64,000 nt of DNA from Clostridiales bacterium (GTDB lineage: Bacteria > Bacillota > Clostridia > Christensenellales > CAG-314), in NCBI GenBank assembly GCA_004558105.1, contig SFEB01000004.1, positions 9,983 to 73,982 on the forward strand, given 5' to 3'. Below are positions 34,238 to 42,300 of the stretch, in pieces. The notes beneath the pieces were generated by a model. That model saw nothing but the letters and a program-made list of their open reading frames with translations. It was not told the origin of the DNA and did no database searches. Each line of letters begins with the position of its first letter. Positions within the stretch are counted from its first letter, which is position 1. A program made the translations under genes and the position numbers.

Positions 34238-34269
34238 AAAAAATCCGGTTTTTTTCGACCGGATTTTTT
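34238..34269. terminator. terminator after cvpA-like gene
   Basis: 12-bp arms (34238-34249 and 34258-34269, core TCCGGT/ACCGGA) with an 8-nt loop and A/T tails on both sides. Confidence 0.9.
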
Positions 34270-34338
34270 CCCTGTTTTTTTATTTTTAAACGACTTTTCG
34301 GCTACCCGTGTGCGCTGTTTTTGCTTTAATACCGTTCG

Positions 34339-35064
34339 TCAGCCAACGGAAATTTTCGTCAGCACCCATTCGACTATCGGTTTTAAAATACTGCTGCCTA
34401 TCGCGCTTTCGGTAAATACGGCGTTGCTGACAAAGTTTCCGATAAATCCGACAAAACTGCCGACTATCGTTAAAACGGCAAGAACACAGACGACTATCGC
34501 CGTTATTTTTATTCCGCCCATTGCCATCCCAAGCAGACGGTTGATGGTGTTCAATCCCGCTATTTTAGCAACTTTTTTCAATATCGCTTTCAGGATCGCT
34601 ATCACTATCATTATCAAAATGAACAGAACGATAAAAACCAGCACGTTGTTTACCGTTTGCGTCAACTGTTGAGGCAAAACTTCTCTGAGCGTCGTTTCTC
34701 CTTCCGGAAAATTCTTAAAAATCCCGTTAAACAAGCCTAATTCCACGATAAATCCGGGAACGCCCAATTGTTTTATAACTTCGTTTGTTTTTTCTTTATT
34801 TTCCTCAACGTCGCTCCAGTTGACCGGCATATCGTAATATTCGCTGCCACCCAGTTTTTCGTCGGCAATTTGTTCTATTTTCGTATATATAGCTCCGCTG
34901 TCGTCGGGAAAAATTTTCGCTACCGAACCGCACAAAGAAGTTGAAAGGTAAATAGCGACAAATACCCCAAGTAAACCGAATAATTGATCGACAAAACCTT
35001 TTACGGCGCCTATTATCATAAAGACCGCAAGCACTATTAAAAACGCTACGTCAAACCAGTTCAT
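34339..35064 (-). CDS. CvpA family membrane protein
   Basis: 241 residues with four hydrophobic segments. The opening NWFDVAFLIVLAVFMIIGAVKGFVDQLFGLLG is the classic CvpA start, with the GF(V)xQ turn. Between segments 2 and 3 is a ~75-residue polar insertion (about residues 45-125), longer than in many CvpA proteins. The last segments read GLNTINRLLGMAMGGIK. The family is linked to colicin V production and envelope homeostasis, with mechanism unknown. Co-directional with dnaA, 53 bp downstream of it. Confidence 0.88.
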   Translation of the reverse strand: MNWFDVAFLIVLAVFMIIGAVKGFVDQLFGLLGVFVAIYLSTSLCGSVAKIFPDDSGAIYTKIEQIADEKLGGSEYYDMPVNWSDVEENKEKTNEVIKQLGVPGFIVELGLFNGIFKNFPEGETTLREVLPQQLTQTVNNVLVFIVLFILIMIVIAILKAILKKVAKIAGLNTINRLLGMAMGGIKITAIVVCVLAVLTIVGSFVGFIGNFVSNAVFTESAIGSSILKPIVEWVLTKISVG

Positions 35065-35117
35065 TATTTTTCTCTCCTTTTTTTATACCCGTGTATCGTT
35101 TTACGGCGTTTTTCCTT

Positions 35118-36482
35118 TTATTTTCCGAAAATCATGTCTTTTATATCTTTTGCCTGCGCCGCATATCTGGGGTCGTTGGCAACGAGGTCCGCCATCTTAT
35201 CTCTCGTATACATTATCGTTGTGTGATCTCTTCCGCCGAAGTACTGACCTATCGACAACAAGGGGAGAGTAAGCAACTCAGTAACAAGATATACGCACAT
35301 TTGTCTGGGTTCTACTATTTCTTTTGTCTTTTTTTTGCCTATTATATCTTTTTTTGTAACGTTGGGGTAATATTTACAGACGCAATCAACTATTTTATCG
35401 ATTGTAACGAGTTCCGTTTTATCGTCGTTATAATCTTTCAAAGCCGAATTTACGACTTCCATATCGTTGACGTTTTTACAGATAAGTTGCGAATAGCAGA
35501 TTATTTTAGTAAGAACGCCTTTCATTTCTCTGATATTCGTCGTAACCTTATTGGCTATAAGTTTTAATATTTCGTCGTCGATATTTTGTTTTTCCGCCAA
35601 CGCCTCGCTTTTTAAAATTGCTATTCTTGTTTCCAAATCGGGTTCGCTTATATCCGCCACCACGCCGCCCTGAAAACGCGTTCTCAATCTTTCTTCCAAC
35701 GGCGCTATTTCCTGAGGCGGGCGGTCGGAACAAATGATAATTTGTTTATCTTTGTAGTACAAATCGTTGAAGGTGTGGAATAATTCTTCTTGCGTGGATA
35801 CCGTCTTAGCTATAAACTGAATATCGTCTATCATCAAAACGTCTACGCTGCGGTATCTCTTTCGGAATTCCTTCATTTCGTCGGTATGCTTATTACCGCG
35901 CAACGCTTCAATCAGTTCGTTCGTAAACCGTTCGCAACTGATATTCATACACCTCAGTTTCGGATTGGTTTTTCTTATATGATTGCCTATTGCGTTAAGC
36001 AAGTGTGTTTTTCCGAGTCCGACGCCGCCGTATATAAACAACGGGTTATATTTCGTTCCTGGGTTTTGCGCTACAGCCTTACTCGCTGCCGCGGCAAACT
36101 CGTTGCTTTTGCCGACGATAAAATTGTCGAAGGTACACTTTGGAGAAAAACTGCAAGTCGTTTCTTCCACGATTATGTTTTCACTGTTTATTTCGCCTAT
36201 ATCCGCATTAGCGTATTTTTCGTATTTTTCCCTTTCTTCCTCTAAAATAAACAGCACACCCTCGTTGTGAGGCATTACTTTTTTACAACTTTCGGAAATA
36301 ACGTCGATATATCTTTCTTCCACGACTCGTTTTTTTGCGGAATTCTCGCACAACAAGACCACGTTATCCTCGTATATACATACGGGTACCAATCCTTCTA
36401 TCCATGATTCGTAAGCAAACGCGGTAACGCGCGCCTGAATTTCTATCAATACGTTTTCCCATACCTGTGTAGTTGAAATCAT
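35118..36482 (-). CDS. dnaA: chromosomal replication initiator protein DnaA
   Basis: AAA+ initiator that binds DnaA boxes and unwinds the origin. 454 residues in four domains: domain I (1-~85), a short linker, the AAA+ domain with Walker A GGVGLGKTHLLN (~151), Walker B LMIDDIQFI (~215), and domain IV with the DnaA-box signature GGRDHTTIMYTRDKM near the C-terminus. It is transcribed away from dnaN, unlike the usual dnaA-dnaN operon. Promoter TTGACA/TACAAT just upstream. Weak ribosome site. Confidence 0.97.
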   Translation of the reverse strand: MISTTQVWENVLIEIQARVTAFAYESWIEGLVPVCIYEDNVVLLCENSAKKRVVEERYIDVISESCKKVMPHNEGVLFILEEEREKYEKYANADIGEINSENIIVEETTCSFSPKCTFDNFIVGKSNEFAAAASKAVAQNPGTKYNPLFIYGGVGLGKTHLLNAIGNHIRKTNPKLRCMNISCERFTNELIEALRGNKHTDEMKEFRKRYRSVDVLMIDDIQFIAKTVSTQEELFHTFNDLYYKDKQIIICSDRPPQEIAPLEERLRTRFQGGVVADISEPDLETRIAILKSEALAEKQNIDDEILKLIANKVTTNIREMKGVLTKIICYSQLICKNVNDMEVVNSALKDYNDDKTELVTIDKIVDCVCKYYPNVTKKDIIGKKKTKEIVEPRQMCVYLVTELLTLPLLSIGQYFGGRDHTTIMYTRDKMADLVANDPRYAAQAKDIKDMIFGK

Positions 36483-36530
36483 TTTTTTATTTCCCTTTGT
36501 TAAAATTTAGATACTTTCACTTATAAAATA

Positions 36531-36558
36531 ATTGTAACATAAGAATTCGTTTTGTCAA
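36531..36558 (-). promoter_or_regulatory. dnaA promoter
   Basis: TTGACA (36553-36558), 16-bp spacer, TACAAT (36531-36536), leader of about 45 nt. Confidence 0.75.
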
Positions 36559-36620
36559 CTTAATATTTTTATCTTTTCGTTAATTTTTTTTATAAATTTT
36601 TCTTGTGTTTTTATCAACGC

Positions 36621-36649
36621 TTGCTTTTTAACGGGTTTTGGTGTATAAT
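36621..36649 (+). promoter_or_regulatory. dnaN promoter
   Basis: TTGCTT (36621-36626), 17-bp spacer, TATAAT (36644-36649). The predicted dnaN leader of ~240 nt spans the DnaA boxes. Confidence 0.7.
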
Positions 36650-36840
36650 AACTAACCGAAAAATCTTTTTATTTTTTTTTCCACAAATTAAAGATTAAAA
36701 TCTTGATACTTTGTGAATAAAAAACCGACTTATTAAAGATTTTTCCATACTCGTTTTAAGGAAAAAGAACATCGTTTTTTGCTTTATTTTTAAAGACGTT
36801 TATCTTCTTTAAAAAAAAGTTTTCAACAATTCTACATTAC

Positions 36841-36858
36841 CTACTGTTACTACTACTT
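36841..36858 (-). promoter_or_regulatory. DnaA-trio-like element
   Basis: On the minus strand AAG-TAG-TAG-TAA-CAG-TAG, the repeating triplet pattern of DnaA-trios on which DnaA assembles on single-stranded DNA in Bacillus. A DnaA-box-like 9-mer lies 12 bp to the left, on the expected side. Confidence 0.5.
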
Positions 36859-36894
36859 AATCAAAGAACCTTAATAAAAAGGAGGACGGAAAAA

Positions 36895-37998
36895 ATGAAA
36901 TTAATTTGCGAAGGTCTCGATTTAAGCGACGCCATCAATAAAGTCAGCAGAGCGTTACCCGCCAAAGCGGTAAACCCCATACTCGAAGGTATTCTTTTTT
37001 CGGCAAAAGGAACGAAACTTACGGTTTACGCTTCCGATACGGAGATATCAATCAAAAAGACGATAAACGCCGAAATAATAGAAGAAGGTTCTATACTTTT
37101 ACCCGGAAGATTTATAGGAGAATACATGCGTAAACTTTCCGATCAACAGATAGAACTTTTCACCAACGAAAAAAATCAGTTGCGTATAAAATACGGAGAC
37201 AGCGAAGGATTCGTACAGGTACTGGATAAAAACGAATATCCGTTTAACGAACAGGGAAAAGGCGATTATAAAGTCACGATAAATCAAAAAGACCTTAAAG
37301 ACGCGATAGAAAAAACGATATTTTCAGTCGCACAGGACGACACCCGTCCTGTGTTAAAAGGTTGTTTAATGGAATTTGAGGGCAGACGTATGACGGTTGT
37401 CGCGCTTGACGGATACCGTCTTGCGTTAGTTAAAAAGCCCTTAACGCAGGAAGCGGAAAAGAAAAACATAATAGTACCTGCAAGAAGTTTATACGAAGCG
37501 TCCCGCCTGATGGAAAGTCAGGAAGACGAAGCGGAAATGTTCGTTACCGACAAACAGGTAGTGTTCGATATCAAAGATACGGAAGTTACCGCGCGTTTAA
37601 TAAACGGAGAATTCGTAAATTATCGTCAGATATTGCCCGACAACTACGTTTCCAACGTCGTAATAAACAAAAAACAGTTTGAAGAAAGTTTAGACAGAGC
37701 GAGCCTTCCCAGCCGTCAGGAAAAAAACAATCTAGTAAAGCTAGAAGTAAAAGAAAAAGTCATTACCATCAGCGGAACGTCGGAGTTAAGTAATATAAAA
37801 GAGAATCTCGCAATAAGTCTTAAAGGTAAGGACATAACCATAGCGTTTAACGCAAAGTATCTTGCCGACTGTCTGAGAGTGATGGAAAACGAGTTTATAA
37901 AGATAAACTTTACGTCTTCGGTATCCAGCACGACAATTACCCCGTGCGAGTCCGACGAATGTTTGTATCTGGTTTTACCCGTAAGATTAGTAGGCTAA
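36895..37998 (+). CDS. dnaN: DNA polymerase III beta subunit (sliding clamp)
   Basis: Ring-shaped processivity clamp for the replicative polymerase. 367 residues with three similar clamp domains of ~120 residues. Typical stretches are NPILEGILFSAKG, DDTRPVLKGCLMEF, VALDGYRLALVKKP and the C-terminal LVLPVRL. AAGGAGGACGG precedes the ATG. It leads a long plus-strand run of core genes, immediately followed by the rpmH promoter. Confidence 0.97.
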   Translation: MKLICEGLDLSDAINKVSRALPAKAVNPILEGILFSAKGTKLTVYASDTEISIKKTINAEIIEEGSILLPGRFIGEYMRKLSDQQIELFTNEKNQLRIKYGDSEGFVQVLDKNEYPFNEQGKGDYKVTINQKDLKDAIEKTIFSVAQDDTRPVLKGCLMEFEGRRMTVVALDGYRLALVKKPLTQEAEKKNIIVPARSLYEASRLMESQEDEAEMFVTDKQVVFDIKDTEVTARLINGEFVNYRQILPDNYVSNVVINKKQFEESLDRASLPSRQEKNNLVKLEVKEKVITISGTSELSNIKENLAISLKGKDITIAFNAKYLADCLRVMENEFIKINFTSSVSSTTITPCESDECLYLVLPVRLVG

Positions 37999-38021
37999 AA
38001 AAAGAAAAACATTCAAAATAT

Positions 38022-38050
38022 TTGACAAAAGAACTTAAAAACACTATAAT
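38022..38050 (+). promoter_or_regulatory. rpmH promoter (perfect sigma-A consensus)
   Basis: TTGACA (38022-38027), 17-bp spacer, TATAAT (38045-38050), leader of about 57 nt. It drives rpmH-rnpA-yidD-yidC and probably further. Confidence 0.9.
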
Positions 38051-38113
38051 ATTTCAGCTGTACTTTTTTAGGTACGTTAAAAAGAAATCTACGGATAAAA
38101 GGAGTATATAAAA

Positions 38114-38248
38114 ATGAAAAGAACTTACCAACCCAAAAAGAGACAACGCAATAAGGTACATGGCTTTCGTAAAAGAATGTCCACCACCGGCGGAAGAAGA
38201 ACGTTAGCCCGCAGACGCAACAAGGGCCGCAAAAAATTGTCGGCTTAA
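38114..38248 (+). CDS. rpmH: 50S ribosomal protein L34
   Basis: 44 residues, opening [20 protein letters not shown] and continuing with the conserved [22 protein letters not shown] tail region, diagnostic of L34. AAAGGAG lies 10 nt before the ATG. First gene of the rnpA-yidD-yidC run, as in most bacteria. Confidence 0.97.
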   Translation: MKRTYQPKKRQRNKVHGFRKRMSTTGGRRTLARRRNKGRKKLSA

Positions 38249-38267
38249 TCGGCGCGTAACGTAAAGA

Positions 38268-38597
38268 GTGAAAAAGATTTATCGTTTAAAAAGCAATTTG
38301 CAGTATAAAATGGTATACAAAAAGGGTAACGTCTTGTCTAACAAGGCGTTTACTCTCATTTTTGTTAGAAACAATTTTAATACGGCAAAGTTTGGTTTTA
38401 ATATTTCAGGCAAATACGGCAAAGCCGTCAAACGCAACAAACTCCGCAGACAACTGAAAGCCGTCTGTTCGGAATTTGCGGCGACAACAAAGGCGGGTTT
38501 TTACGTTTTACGGCCTCGCTTTTATGCTTGCGATGCGCCGACTTTTGAAGTATTGAAAAAAAGCGTAAAAGAGCTTTTTGACCGGGTAGACAAATGA
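38268..38597 (+). CDS. rnpA: ribonuclease P protein component
   Basis: Binds RNase P RNA and helps it mature tRNA 5' ends. 109 residues. The signature RNR-type helix KAVKRNKLRRQLKAV (~52-66) is present, preceded by a KFGFNISGKYG strand that matches the usual GFSVSKKVG. The start is GTG at 38268 (AAAGAG ahead of it). It ends inside the yidD start (ATGA), so translation is coupled. Confidence 0.95.
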   Translation: MKKIYRLKSNLQYKMVYKKGNVLSNKAFTLIFVRNNFNTAKFGFNISGKYGKAVKRNKLRRQLKAVCSEFAATTKAGFYVLRPRFYACDAPTFEVLKKSVKELFDRVDK

Positions 38598-38836
38598 AGT
38601 ACGTATGCATTGCTTTGTTAAAACTCTACAAAGCGACGATAAGTAAAATAAAACCTAAAACCTGTCGTTTTCAGCCGTCTTGTTCGGTTTATTCTATGGA
38701 AAGTTATTATTATCACGGGTTTTTTAAAGGGACGTGGCTGACAATCAAAAGATTGTTCAGGTGTAATCCGTGGTCAAAGGGCGGGTTTGATCCGACACCG
38801 TACGACTATAAGGGAGTTATTAAATGGTCAATTTAA
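38594..38836 (+). CDS. yidD: membrane protein insertion efficiency factor YidD
   Basis: Small peripheral membrane protein that aids YidC-dependent insertion. 80 residues with the family's three-cysteine pattern CRFQPSCSVYS (~24-34) and RLFRCNPWSKGGFDPTP (~57-73). It overlaps rnpA by 4 nt and yidC by 13 nt. Confidence 0.95.
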   Translation: MKYVCIALLKLYKATISKIKPKTCRFQPSCSVYSMESYYYHGFFKGTWLTIKRLFRCNPWSKGGFDPTPYDYKGVIKWSI

Positions 38837-40146
38837 CGCAATTATTGAGCGTCGGCATTGACGCCGTCGTTACCGTATTGGAAAAATGGGGCGTAACGGG
38901 GTTGAATATCAATTTTGATTTTCAGGCTTCGGAAAACCTTATTTCCAGATTGTTGATGTGGATATACGGGTGGATGGGTAACTACGGATGGACGATAATT
39001 TTATTCACCGTCGTACTCAGACTAATTACGCTTCCGTTGGACTTCTGGCAAAAGTTTTCAATGAAGAAAAACAGTAAAATAATGGAAGAAATTACTCCCA
39101 TTATGACCAAAATAGATAAGGCTTACGGCGATAACGTGCAGGCAGCCAACGCCGAGAAACAAAAGATAATGAAAAAGTACCGCTACAACCCGGCGGCGTC
39201 ATGTTTGCCGATGTTGGTTACTATGGTGGTCTTTATCATTATGTTCAGCGGTCTCAACAACTGCAGCAGCGCGCTCAATATAAAAACGTATCAGAGTATT
39301 CAGGAAGCGTACCTTCGCGGATATTATTCCGTAATAACCGACGAAACAAAAACGGGCGTTGCCATATTGGACAACGAGGGCAACGAAATTTTAAACAAAG
39401 ACGGTCAACCTACCACTTTGATTTATTACGCGGAATGGAAAAACAATAAAACTACGGAAAACGAAAACGAATTTACTACGGCGCAGGTAACGGCGTTGAA
39501 TGCGGCGTATAACGCCGTGACGACCGAGGCTGAGTACAAAGCGAAAAGAGACGCTGTCATGATATTCAGCGAAAGCGGCGAAGGGTTTTTGTGGATAAAG
39601 AGTTTGTGGCGCAGCGACAACTGGCAAAAAGTTTTACCGGACAACGCAACCAAGTTTGCGAGTACGTTGTCGGGAAATAAAGACGTTTCGGGGCTTACAA
39701 GCGACGTTATATACGACAGTATTTACGATGCGTTTACCAATCCGGACAAGTATTTCGATACCAACGACCCCGTTCAGGCAGAACAGTTGGTAAAAGCCAA
39801 AAAATCACTCGGTTACGGCAAAGGAATGTGGAACGGGTTGCTTATTTTGCCTGTTCTGGCTATCGCGCTGACATGGCTGACAACAAAAATTAACGGTAAA
39901 AACCAAGGAACGGTAGGCACGGGGGCGCAACTCGAATCCGCGCAAAAACAACAGAAGACGATGACGATAATTATGCCCGTTATGATGGGTATATTTGCGT
40001 TGTTTTATTCCGCGGCGTTTGCGTTATACCTCGTTGCGAGCAACGCTATCAGTATACTGTTTAACCTTATCGAGACACCTCTCGTAAACAAGATGGCGGA
40101 AAAAACGAAGAGCGTCATAAAAAACGACGCAAGTTATAGGAGATAA
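38824..40146 (+). CDS. yidC: membrane protein insertase YidC/SpoIIIJ with enlarged extracytoplasmic loop
   Basis: Inserts proteins into the membrane with or without Sec. 440 residues, far longer than the ~210-280 of usual Gram-positive YidC. Core helices are recognisable: NYGWTIILFTVVLRLITLPL with the groove arginine R66, CLPMLVTMVVFIIMFSGL (~127-144), the FLWIKSL landmark (255-261), NGLLILPVLAIAL (~337-349) and IIMPVMMGIFALFYSAAFALY. The extra length lies between helix 2 and FLWI (about residues 150-253) and again at 268-330. No lipobox is seen. Translationally linked to yidD. Confidence 0.94.
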   Translation: MVNLTQLLSVGIDAVVTVLEKWGVTGLNINFDFQASENLISRLLMWIYGWMGNYGWTIILFTVVLRLITLPLDFWQKFSMKKNSKIMEEITPIMTKIDKAYGDNVQAANAEKQKIMKKYRYNPAASCLPMLVTMVVFIIMFSGLNNCSSALNIKTYQSIQEAYLRGYYSVITDETKTGVAILDNEGNEILNKDGQPTTLIYYAEWKNNKTTENENEFTTAQVTALNAAYNAVTTEAEYKAKRDAVMIFSESGEGFLWIKSLWRSDNWQKVLPDNATKFASTLSGNKDVSGLTSDVIYDSIYDAFTNPDKYFDTNDPVQAEQLVKAKKSLGYGKGMWNGLLILPVLAIALTWLTTKINGKNQGTVGTGAQLESAQKQQKTMTIIMPVMMGIFALFYSAAFALYLVASNAISILFNLIETPLVNKMAEKTKSVIKNDASYRR

Positions 40147-40147
40147 A

Positions 40148-40876
40148 ATGGAAAAAATAGTAGTGGGCGGAAAAAATTTGCAAGCCGCTATAGCTAACGG
40201 GCTGGAAAAACTTTCGGCGACCAAAGAAGAGGTAGAGTACGAAGTTTTAACGGCAGGCGGATTGTTCCGTCAATGTAAAATAGAAATATGGAAAAAACAA
40301 ACGGAAGGAGACGTATACAGGGAGTTTTTGCAGACGACTCTGGAAAAAGCGGGCTGGAAAGCGACGGTTGAAAAAACGGAGGACGACGAAACCGTTTTGC
40401 TCAACGTAGTGAGCGACGACAGCGGCGACATTATCGGACACAGAGGAGACGTACTGGAGAGTCTGAGGTTTTTGACCGCAGTTGCCGCGCGCAACGGAGA
40501 GGGAAAGAAACAGGTTATCGTCGACTGCAACGGATACCGCGAAAAACGCGCAAAGACGTTGGAAAAATTAGCCAGAAACCTGGAACAAAAGGTAATAAGA
40601 ACGGGCAGAAAAACCCGCCTCGAACCGATGAATTCTTACGAAAGGCGCATCATTCACACCGCTTTAAAAAACAGCGACAAAGTCGAGACGCACAGTGAGG
40701 GTACCGAACCCGTCAGATACGTCGTTATCCAAAAAAAACAGCGCGAAAAAACTGAGCGTGAAAAGGCAGAGCCAAACGAAAGCGGCGTAAATACGGCGCA
40801 AACCGCCGACCGCCCAAAGCGCAAACAACTCACTTTCGTCTATCGAACCAAACCGAAAAAAACATTTATGAAGTAG
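40148..40876 (+). CDS. jag: RNA-binding protein Jag/KhpB
   Basis: Cytoplasmic RNA-binding protein linked to cell division and envelope homeostasis, typically next to yidC. 242 residues: Jag-N domain (~1-55), a KH-like domain with DIIGHRGDVLESLRFL (~97-112), an R3H domain with PMNSYERRIIHTALKN (~159-174), and a basic, disordered tail (~200-242). It follows yidC by 1 nt. Weak ribosome site (AGGAG inside the yidC end). Confidence 0.94.
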   Translation: MEKIVVGGKNLQAAIANGLEKLSATKEEVEYEVLTAGGLFRQCKIEIWKKQTEGDVYREFLQTTLEKAGWKATVEKTEDDETVLLNVVSDDSGDIIGHRGDVLESLRFLTAVAARNGEGKKQVIVDCNGYREKRAKTLEKLARNLEQKVIRTGRKTRLEPMNSYERRIIHTALKNSDKVETHSEGTEPVRYVVIQKKQREKTEREKAEPNESGVNTAQTADRPKRKQLTFVYRTKPKKTFMK

Positions 40877-40932
40877 GCGGATTTTGCCTACTTTTTTTGT
40901 AAACAAAGAGCAAAAAGAATAAAAGGAAAAAC

Positions 40933-42237
40933 ATGCAAGACAAAATTTTCGCGCTTTCGACCGCCGTCGGCAAGAGTGCCGTTGCGATATTGCGCATGAG
41001 CGGAGAAGGAACAAAGGCGGCGTTGAAAGAAATTTTTCAACCGTTTCCCGACAAACCGAACTATTTAAAATACGGAAATCTGACCATAGACGGCTTGACC
41101 GACACGGCAATGCTGGTTTATTTCGACGCGCCTAAAAGTTATACGGGAGAAGAAATGGCGGAAATTCACCTGCACGGCAGTATGCCACTCGTCAGGCTCG
41201 TCAGCGAAAAACTTTTCAGTCTCGGTTTCAGAACGGCAAATAACGGCGAATTTACCAAACGCGCATACGTGAACGGAAAAACCAATCTTTCCAAAGCAGA
41301 AGGGCTTGCAGACCTGGTCAACGCCGAAAGTCTTGCGGCTTTGCGTGCTGCGGGTATTCTCGCACGCGGCGGACTGGGCGATATTGCCGACGGACTGCAA
41401 AACGACCTTACGGATTGTCTTGCGCGACTGGAGGCAGCGTTGGATTATCCCGAAGAAGACCTCGAAGGCGCGGAAATGCCTCTGGTAGAAGAAATTCTTA
41501 CGGCGGCGCAGAAAAAAATAGACGGTTTGCTGCGTACGGCAAGGCAAGGAAAAACGGCAAAATTCGGCGCACGGGTGGCGATTGTGGGCGACGTAAACGT
41601 GGGCAAAAGCAGTTTGTTAAACGCCATTGTCGGTTACGACAGAGCAATAGTTTCGTCAGTCAAGGGTACTACGCGCGATACGATAGAAGAAAGCATTGAT
41701 TTTAAGGGAATAAAATTTACTTTTATAGACACGGCAGGGCAAAGAGAGACAGAAGACGAAATAGAAATGATAGGAGTACGTCGCGCAAGAGCGGCGATGG
41801 AGGATGCGGATATCGTTTTGTTCGTTTCAGACGACGATTCTTCCGAGCCGGATTGGATAAAAACGGCACCCGTCCCCACGATTTTTGTCAAGAGCAAGGG
41901 AGACAAGAACCCAACGCGACAAAAAGCGGATATAGTCGTATCGGGCAAAACGGGCGAAAACGTGCAACAACTGCTGGAAAAGATTTTCGACGCGTTAGGC
42001 GGACGGCAGGTAATGACGGCGCCCGTGTTACTCACCAACCAACGCCATGAGGAATGTCTGACGTCGGCGCAAGAGTGTATAAAGGAAGCGAAAAGTATGA
42101 TACGGGACGGAATCACCGCCGACCTCATAGCGGCGACGATAAGACAGGCGTGGCAATACGTAGGGCAAATCACCGGCAACACGGATATGCAGACGGTAGT
42201 GGACGCGATATTTTCCAAATTTTGTTTAGGAAAGTAA
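40933..42237 (+). CDS. mnmE: tRNA modification GTPase MnmE
   Basis: With MnmG makes the 5-carboxymethylaminomethyl group on U34 of tRNAs. 434 residues: N-terminal tetrahydrofolate-binding domain (LSTAVGKSAVAILRMSG), a helical domain, and an inserted GTPase with G1 GDVNVGKSSLL (~219), switch GTTRDT, and DTAGQRETEDEIE. The C-terminal FCLGK keeps the essential cysteine. mnmG follows 63 bp downstream. Confidence 0.96.
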   Translation: MQDKIFALSTAVGKSAVAILRMSGEGTKAALKEIFQPFPDKPNYLKYGNLTIDGLTDTAMLVYFDAPKSYTGEEMAEIHLHGSMPLVRLVSEKLFSLGFRTANNGEFTKRAYVNGKTNLSKAEGLADLVNAESLAALRAAGILARGGLGDIADGLQNDLTDCLARLEAALDYPEEDLEGAEMPLVEEILTAAQKKIDGLLRTARQGKTAKFGARVAIVGDVNVGKSSLLNAIVGYDRAIVSSVKGTTRDTIEESIDFKGIKFTFIDTAGQRETEDEIEMIGVRRARAAMEDADIVLFVSDDDSSEPDWIKTAPVPTIFVKSKGDKNPTRQKADIVVSGKTGENVQQLLEKIFDALGGRQVMTAPVLLTNQRHEECLTSAQECIKEAKSMIRDGITADLIAATIRQAWQYVGQITGNTDMQTVVDAIFSKFCLGK

Positions 42238-42300
42238 AAAGATTTTTAGTAAGAACGAACAAACTTTGCAATTTGCAACAGGGACAAAGAGAACAAAAAC

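Larger units (their letters stand above)
36483..36894. other. dnaA-dnaN intergenic region, candidate oriC
   Basis: 412 bp, strongly AT-rich. DnaA-box-like 9-mers: 36611-36619 (TTATCAACG), 36677-36685 (TTTTCCACA), 36712-36720 (TTATTCACA on the minus strand, perfect to TTATNCACA) and 36820-36828 (TTTTCAACA). A DnaA-trio-like run follows at 36841-36858. Divergent dnaA and dnaN promoters flank this. Confidence 0.7.
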
